The notes under the pieces: model-generated | What the model saw: only the letters and a program-made list of their open reading frames with translations | What the model was told of the DNA's origin: nothing | Database searches by the model: none | Shown: piece after piece, positions 61,546 to 64,000 of the stretch | How positions within the stretch are numbered: position 1 is the stretch's first letter | How the letters are laid out: every line of letters starts with the position of its first letter | Position numbers and translations under genes: made by a program | Source of the DNA: Microcaldota archaeon | GTDB lineage: Archaea > Micrarchaeota > Micrarchaeia > Norongarragalinales > UBA97 | Assembly: GCA_016194335.1 (NCBI GenBank) | Contig: JACQBR010000011.1 | Span: 62,001 to 126,000 of the forward strand | Direction of reading: 5' to 3' | DNA length: 64,000 bases

Positions 61546-61556
61546 ATATTTAAAGC
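61546..61556. promoter_or_regulatory. TATA box shared by divergent genes
   Basis: CATATTTAAAG is near-symmetric. It lies 21-31 nt before ATG 61525 on the minus strand and 28-38 nt before TTG 61584 on the plus strand. Confidence 0.45.
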
Positions 61557-61583
61557 ATTTCCTCGCCTTCCACTTTCCGGAGT

Positions 61584-62222
61584 TTGAGAAGCGCCGTGCT
61601 CGAGATTTCCAAGGTCATCTGCCCCCCGATTTTCACCAACTGCTACCTCGCGGTTGATGCGGAAAGCCGCAAGGCAGTCGCAATCGACCCGGGTTTCACC
61701 GCGGGGGAGAAGATGCCGTTTGCAGCCGCCGAACTCAACGCACAAATCAACTTCATCATCGACACGCACGGCCACTGGGACCACACGGCGAACAACTACG
61801 AGTTGAGAAAGCAAACCCAAGCGAAACTCCTCATCCACCCGCTCGACGCCCCGCTCTTGGCACACCCGCAGAGCAGGAGGTTCGCCATCCCGTGGGAAAT
61901 CACGCCGGCCAAGCCGGATTCATTCCTTTCAGACGGGCAGAAAATAAAGTTGGGCACTACGACGCTCGAAGTGATGCACACGCCCGGCCACACTCCCGGA
62001 AGCGCCTGCATCTACTCGTTGGAGGACGGGCTCGTCTTCACGGGCGACACGCTTTTCGAAAAGGCGATGGGCCGAACCGACTTCGAGGGCGGCAACCGCG
62101 GGCAGATTCTCCAAAGCCTGCGCCGCATCGCCTCCCTGCCCCCCCAAACGCGCGTCCTTCCGGGCCACGGGGTAGAGACGACAATCGGGAACGAGAGTAA
62201 GTGGATTACAGAGTTGGAATGA
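61584..62222 (+). CDS. MBL-fold metallo-hydrolase (glyoxalase II-like)
   Basis: This 212-aa protein carries the beta-lactamase-fold metal motif DTHGHWDHTANN (HxHxDH), then VMHTPGHTPGSACIY, FTGDTLFEKAMGRTD and VLPGHGVETTIGNE. It is likely to be a thioester or glyoxalase II-type hydrolase. The start is TTG 61584 or GTG 61596. The end of the gene is duplicated 44 bp further on. Confidence 0.9.
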   Translation: MRSAVLEISKVICPPIFTNCYLAVDAESRKAVAIDPGFTAGEKMPFAAAELNAQINFIIDTHGHWDHTANNYELRKQTQAKLLIHPLDAPLLAHPQSRRFAIPWEITPAKPDSFLSDGQKIKLGTTTLEVMHTPGHTPGSACIYSLEDGLVFTGDTLFEKAMGRTDFEGGNRGQILQSLRRIASLPPQTRVLPGHGVETTIGNESKWITELE

Positions 62223-62276
62223 ATTGAACCACACTGGAACGGGAATGGACTGGTAGGTTGGAATGAATTGAAACCA
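62213..62276 (+). repeat. 44-bp duplication after the MBL gene
   Basis: GTTGGAATGAATTGAA occurs at 62213 and 62257. The first copy holds the MBL stop codon, the second the TTG start of the next gene. Confidence 0.7.
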
Positions 62277-62783
62277 AGCGATTACGTGAAATTGGCGCAC
62301 AACCTCACTGACGCCGAGAAGGAAAGCTACATTGAATTCATTCAAAGGCATGGAACCGTTCCAGACATAACCAGAGAAGATATTGAAACCGACCTTGTTT
62401 TCCATCCCAGCGACAGAAATCTCGTCGCATTCCACGATGGCAAGGCTATAGGCCATTCCGGATATTCTCCCGGCAGCGTGGAACAAATGATGGAAGTATG
62501 GAATCGAAGAAGCTTCGCCAGCAGATACGGTAAGGAACACACTCCCGGCCTTGAGCTCCTGCTTCACGCCAAGGAAATCGATTCACTCAGAACCTTCATG
62601 ATAAGCGAACTTACAGATACTGGAAAAAAACTTTTCGACAGGCTTGAACACGAAGGCATAGTGAAACTGAGGCGTTTGAGCCCTACAGAGCAGAATAATG
62701 CGAGAGGACAGCCACGGTGGGAAGCCTCATTCACGGCAATTGGCGTGCAGATGAAGCCGAAGTTGCCGTTGAGGGAAAGATAA
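62268..62783 (+). CDS. Hypothetical protein, lower GC
   Basis: This 171-aa protein is not recognised. One stretch (LVAFHDGKAIGHSGYSPGSV) recalls a GNAT beta-strand pair, but no acetyl-CoA loop is seen. Base composition is lower in GC than in its neighbours, so it may be acquired. The TTG 62268 start lies in the second copy of a duplicated 16-mer. Confidence 0.5.
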   Translation: MKPSDYVKLAHNLTDAEKESYIEFIQRHGTVPDITREDIETDLVFHPSDRNLVAFHDGKAIGHSGYSPGSVEQMMEVWNRRSFASRYGKEHTPGLELLLHAKEIDSLRTFMISELTDTGKKLFDRLEHEGIVKLRRLSPTEQNNARGQPRWEASFTAIGVQMKPKLPLRER

Positions 62784-62876
62784 GCGCACTCCCCGCTAAG
62801 CGAATAAAAACATTATGTAAGCTAGACTTTACTTGTACAAACGCGTCGCGTTTTCCAGAAAAGAGCTGATCTCACG

Positions 62877-63134
62877 ATGGCAAGATACAAGGTCGAGTTC
62901 GACCGCAACGGCTGCATCGGGGCCGCCGCGTGCGCGGCAGTCTATCCCGAAGCTTGGGTGATGCAGGACGACGGCAAGCCCGACGTGACTGGAGCGGCGA
63001 GGGACGCGGGCAACGAAAAGCAGGAGCTCGTCATCGACGAGAAGGATTTGCCGAAGCACCTCGAGGCCGCAAGGTCGTGCCCCGTGCTGGTAATCCACAT
63101 CACCAACCTCGACACGGGGGAGAAGCTGATTTAG
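62877..63134 (+). CDS. Small ferredoxin with a [3Fe-4S]-type motif
   Basis: This 85-aa ferredoxin has Cys13, Cys19 and Cys68 (GCIGAAACAAVYPE and AARSCPVL). In Pyrococcus-type [4Fe-4S] ferredoxins the fourth ligand is Asp or Cys, where this protein has Ala16, and the disulfide Cys is Tyr23. The CxxAxxC pattern is that of [3Fe-4S] ferredoxins. The end of a flavin reductase gene lies about 0.5 kb further on, on the other strand. Confidence 0.85.
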   Translation: MARYKVEFDRNGCIGAAACAAVYPEAWVMQDDGKPDVTGAARDAGNEKQELVIDEKDLPKHLEAARSCPVLVIHITNLDTGEKLI

Positions 63135-63607
63135 CCCTTTTGGGCCGGCGGGTATTTTGTTTTGGAAAGCAGGCTGAAAATCTTCTTGGCGTAGAGGTCG
63201 ACTTTTGCTTCAGTAATGAGATGCCTCTTGAGCGAGTTGGACTCGAGCTCATCCGGCTCGATTGAAACCCCTCCGAGTATCCTGCTTGCGTCAAGCTTCC
63301 TGCTTCGCCTCGTTTCCGCCTTGGCGTCAAGCACTTGTATCACGGGCTCGAGGAGACAGTCTATCCGGTCGCCGCGCTCTTTCGTCGCAGCAAGGCCATA
63401 AGCGTATGCTTTGCGAATGCCAGACCGGAGATTTTCCAGCAATTCGGCGGGCTGCCGCGCAGCTATGGGAATATGCCACCACCCGTCCTTGGCTGGAGCA
63501 ATCCCTTCTTCGAGTGCCTTGAGATGGAGCGAGTCGCTCGTCCCCCTGATGGAGAAAGTGATTTCGCCCCGCCCAGATAAGATGCGTTCCGCCGCGTCCG
63601 AGACCAA
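63131..63607 (-). CDS. Hypothetical archaeal protein
   Basis: This protein of about 158 aa has a DUF-like alpha/beta layout, ERILSGRGEITFSIRGTSDS near the start and a Lys-rich C-terminus (YAKKIFSLLSKTK). It is not recognised. TTG 63607 follows GGGAG. It starts 16 nt after the reductase gene ends and may be co-transcribed with it. Confidence 0.5.
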   Translation of the reverse strand: MVSDAAERILSGRGEITFSIRGTSDSLHLKALEEGIAPAKDGWWHIPIAARQPAELLENLRSGIRKAYAYGLAATKERGDRIDCLLEPVIQVLDAKAETRRSRKLDASRILGGVSIEPDELESNSLKRHLITEAKVDLYAKKIFSLLSKTKYPPAQKG

Positions 63608-63623
63608 AACTCCCTGCCCCCCA

Positions 63624-64000
63624 TCAAGCGATTCCGGTAAACTCTTCTTTTCTAATCCTGTTTTTTGCCAATCCCATTTGCTCCAGCAGCGCGCACATGC
63701 CGCGCACCATCCCGCCGCCCGCGCAGGCGTGGAAGAGGCGTTGTGGATAATCGGGCACGAATTCCTCAACCATCCCGCGGTTGATGCGTCCGGTGGGGCC
63801 GTCCCACTTTTGGGAAGACTCGTTGGGCCGGGTGACGGTGTTGACAACGCGGATGTTGGGATTGCCCTTCTCAAGCGCGTCAAGCTCTTTTCTGAAGGCA
63901 ATGGTTTCGGGAGTGCGGTTGGAGTAGAGGAGCACGGCATCAATATCGAGCTTCCGGTCCGCAATGTATTGCAAATAGCCGAGGAAGGGGGTGACGCCAA
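63624..64000 (-). CDS. FAD-dependent oxidoreductase, C-terminal part (cut by the window end)
   Basis: This is the C-terminal 125 residues of a ferredoxin-NADP reductase-like protein, reading through the window edge. GVTPFLGYLQY matches the NAD(P)-binding GITP motif, then VLLYSNRTPETIAFRKEL, TVTRPNESSQKWDGPTGRIN and the terminal CAGGGMVRGMCALLEQMG with KEEFTG. It is likely to transfer electrons between NAD(P)H and a ferredoxin, perhaps the one encoded at 62877. The N-terminal FAD domain lies outside the window. Confidence 0.8.
   Translation of the reverse strand, partial: GVTPFLGYLQYIADRKLDIDAVLLYSNRTPETIAFRKELDALEKGNPNIRVVNTVTRPNESSQKWDGPTGRINRGMVEEFVPDYPQRLFHACAGGGMVRGMCALLEQMGLAKNRIRKEEFTGIA

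Noticed and set aside
63608-64000. Upstream part of the 63131 frame
   Set aside because: It is out of frame with, and overlaps, the reductase gene, whose FNR motifs are clear in the other frame.

Overview
The window reads as a chromosomal segment of an archaeon with fairly high GC content. The archaeal markers are an intron-containing tRNA-Ser, TATA boxes about 25-30 nt before many start codons (often implying leaderless mRNAs), a bifunctional fructose-1,6-bisphosphate aldolase/phosphatase, AlaX, archaeal-type riboflavin synthase, a CTP-dependent riboflavin kinase with an N-terminal HTH (RbkR type), a histone-fold protein and an archaeal coiled-coil family protein. Several enzymes look bacterial in type (RibA, RibD, class 1B dihydroorotate dehydrogenase, PyrE). 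The compact genome with small surface proteins but intact biosynthesis resembles a DPANN-like lineage such as Diapherotrites or Micrarchaeota. That placement is inference: no rRNA lies in the window.

Layout. 1-8.4 kb: a coiled-coil protein with a histone H1-like tail, a DUF2207 membrane protein, an endonuclease IV-family protein, a large P-type cation ATPase and a secreted/membrane protein. 8.5-11.2 kb: a lower-GC patch with an orphan P-loop protein, a short repeat element and an AbiEi/AbiEii toxin-antitoxin pair. 11.2-20 kb: glmS with a long structured leader, an HTH regulator, and two neighbouring membrane proteins that both carry LemA-like domains and proline-rich tails. 20-23 kb: split transketolase and transaldolase. 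23-30 kb: VWA and DUF58 proteins, a HAD protein, an epimerase, a membrane-anchored nuclease-like protein and AlaX. 28.8-33.3 kb: a divergent cluster of DUF4430 (transcobalamin-like) surface proteins, an S-component-like membrane protein and a regulator. 33.5-41 kb: FBP aldolase/phosphatase, an RHH-nucleotidyltransferase fusion, a Na+/H+ antiporter, a membrane-fused AdoMet decarboxylase, a GNAT toxin-antitoxin pair, tRNA-Ser(CGA) and a PfkB kinase. 41.1-47.6 kb: one co-directional run prs-pyrF-pyrE-rpe-pyrD-pyrK-pyrC. 47.7-51.9 kb: a riboflavin cluster ribB-ribC/H fusion-ribA-ribD with the kinase/regulator convergent. 51.9-64 kb: peptidases M29 and M24, a histone-fold protein, coiled-coil and surface proteins, endonuclease III, pyruvate kinase, an MBL hydrolase, a ferredoxin with a [3Fe-4S]-type motif and the end of a flavin reductase.

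The metabolic genes fit together. Transketolase, transaldolase and Rpe supply pentose phosphates, Prs makes PRPP, and the pyr genes convert it to UMP. Riboflavin synthesis draws on ribulose-5-phosphate and GTP. FBP aldolase/phosphatase and pyruvate kinase give both gluconeogenic and glycolytic directions.

Two genome-scale oddities stand out. An 87-bp double-hairpin element occurs three times at 98-99% identity. Short tandem duplications of about 40-75 bp recur at gene boundaries and copy the start or end of the adjacent gene. The best candidates for something undescribed are the transcobalamin-like cluster, the RibC-RibH fusion, the membrane-fused AdoMet decarboxylase, the attenuator-like leader of glmS and the double-hairpin element.
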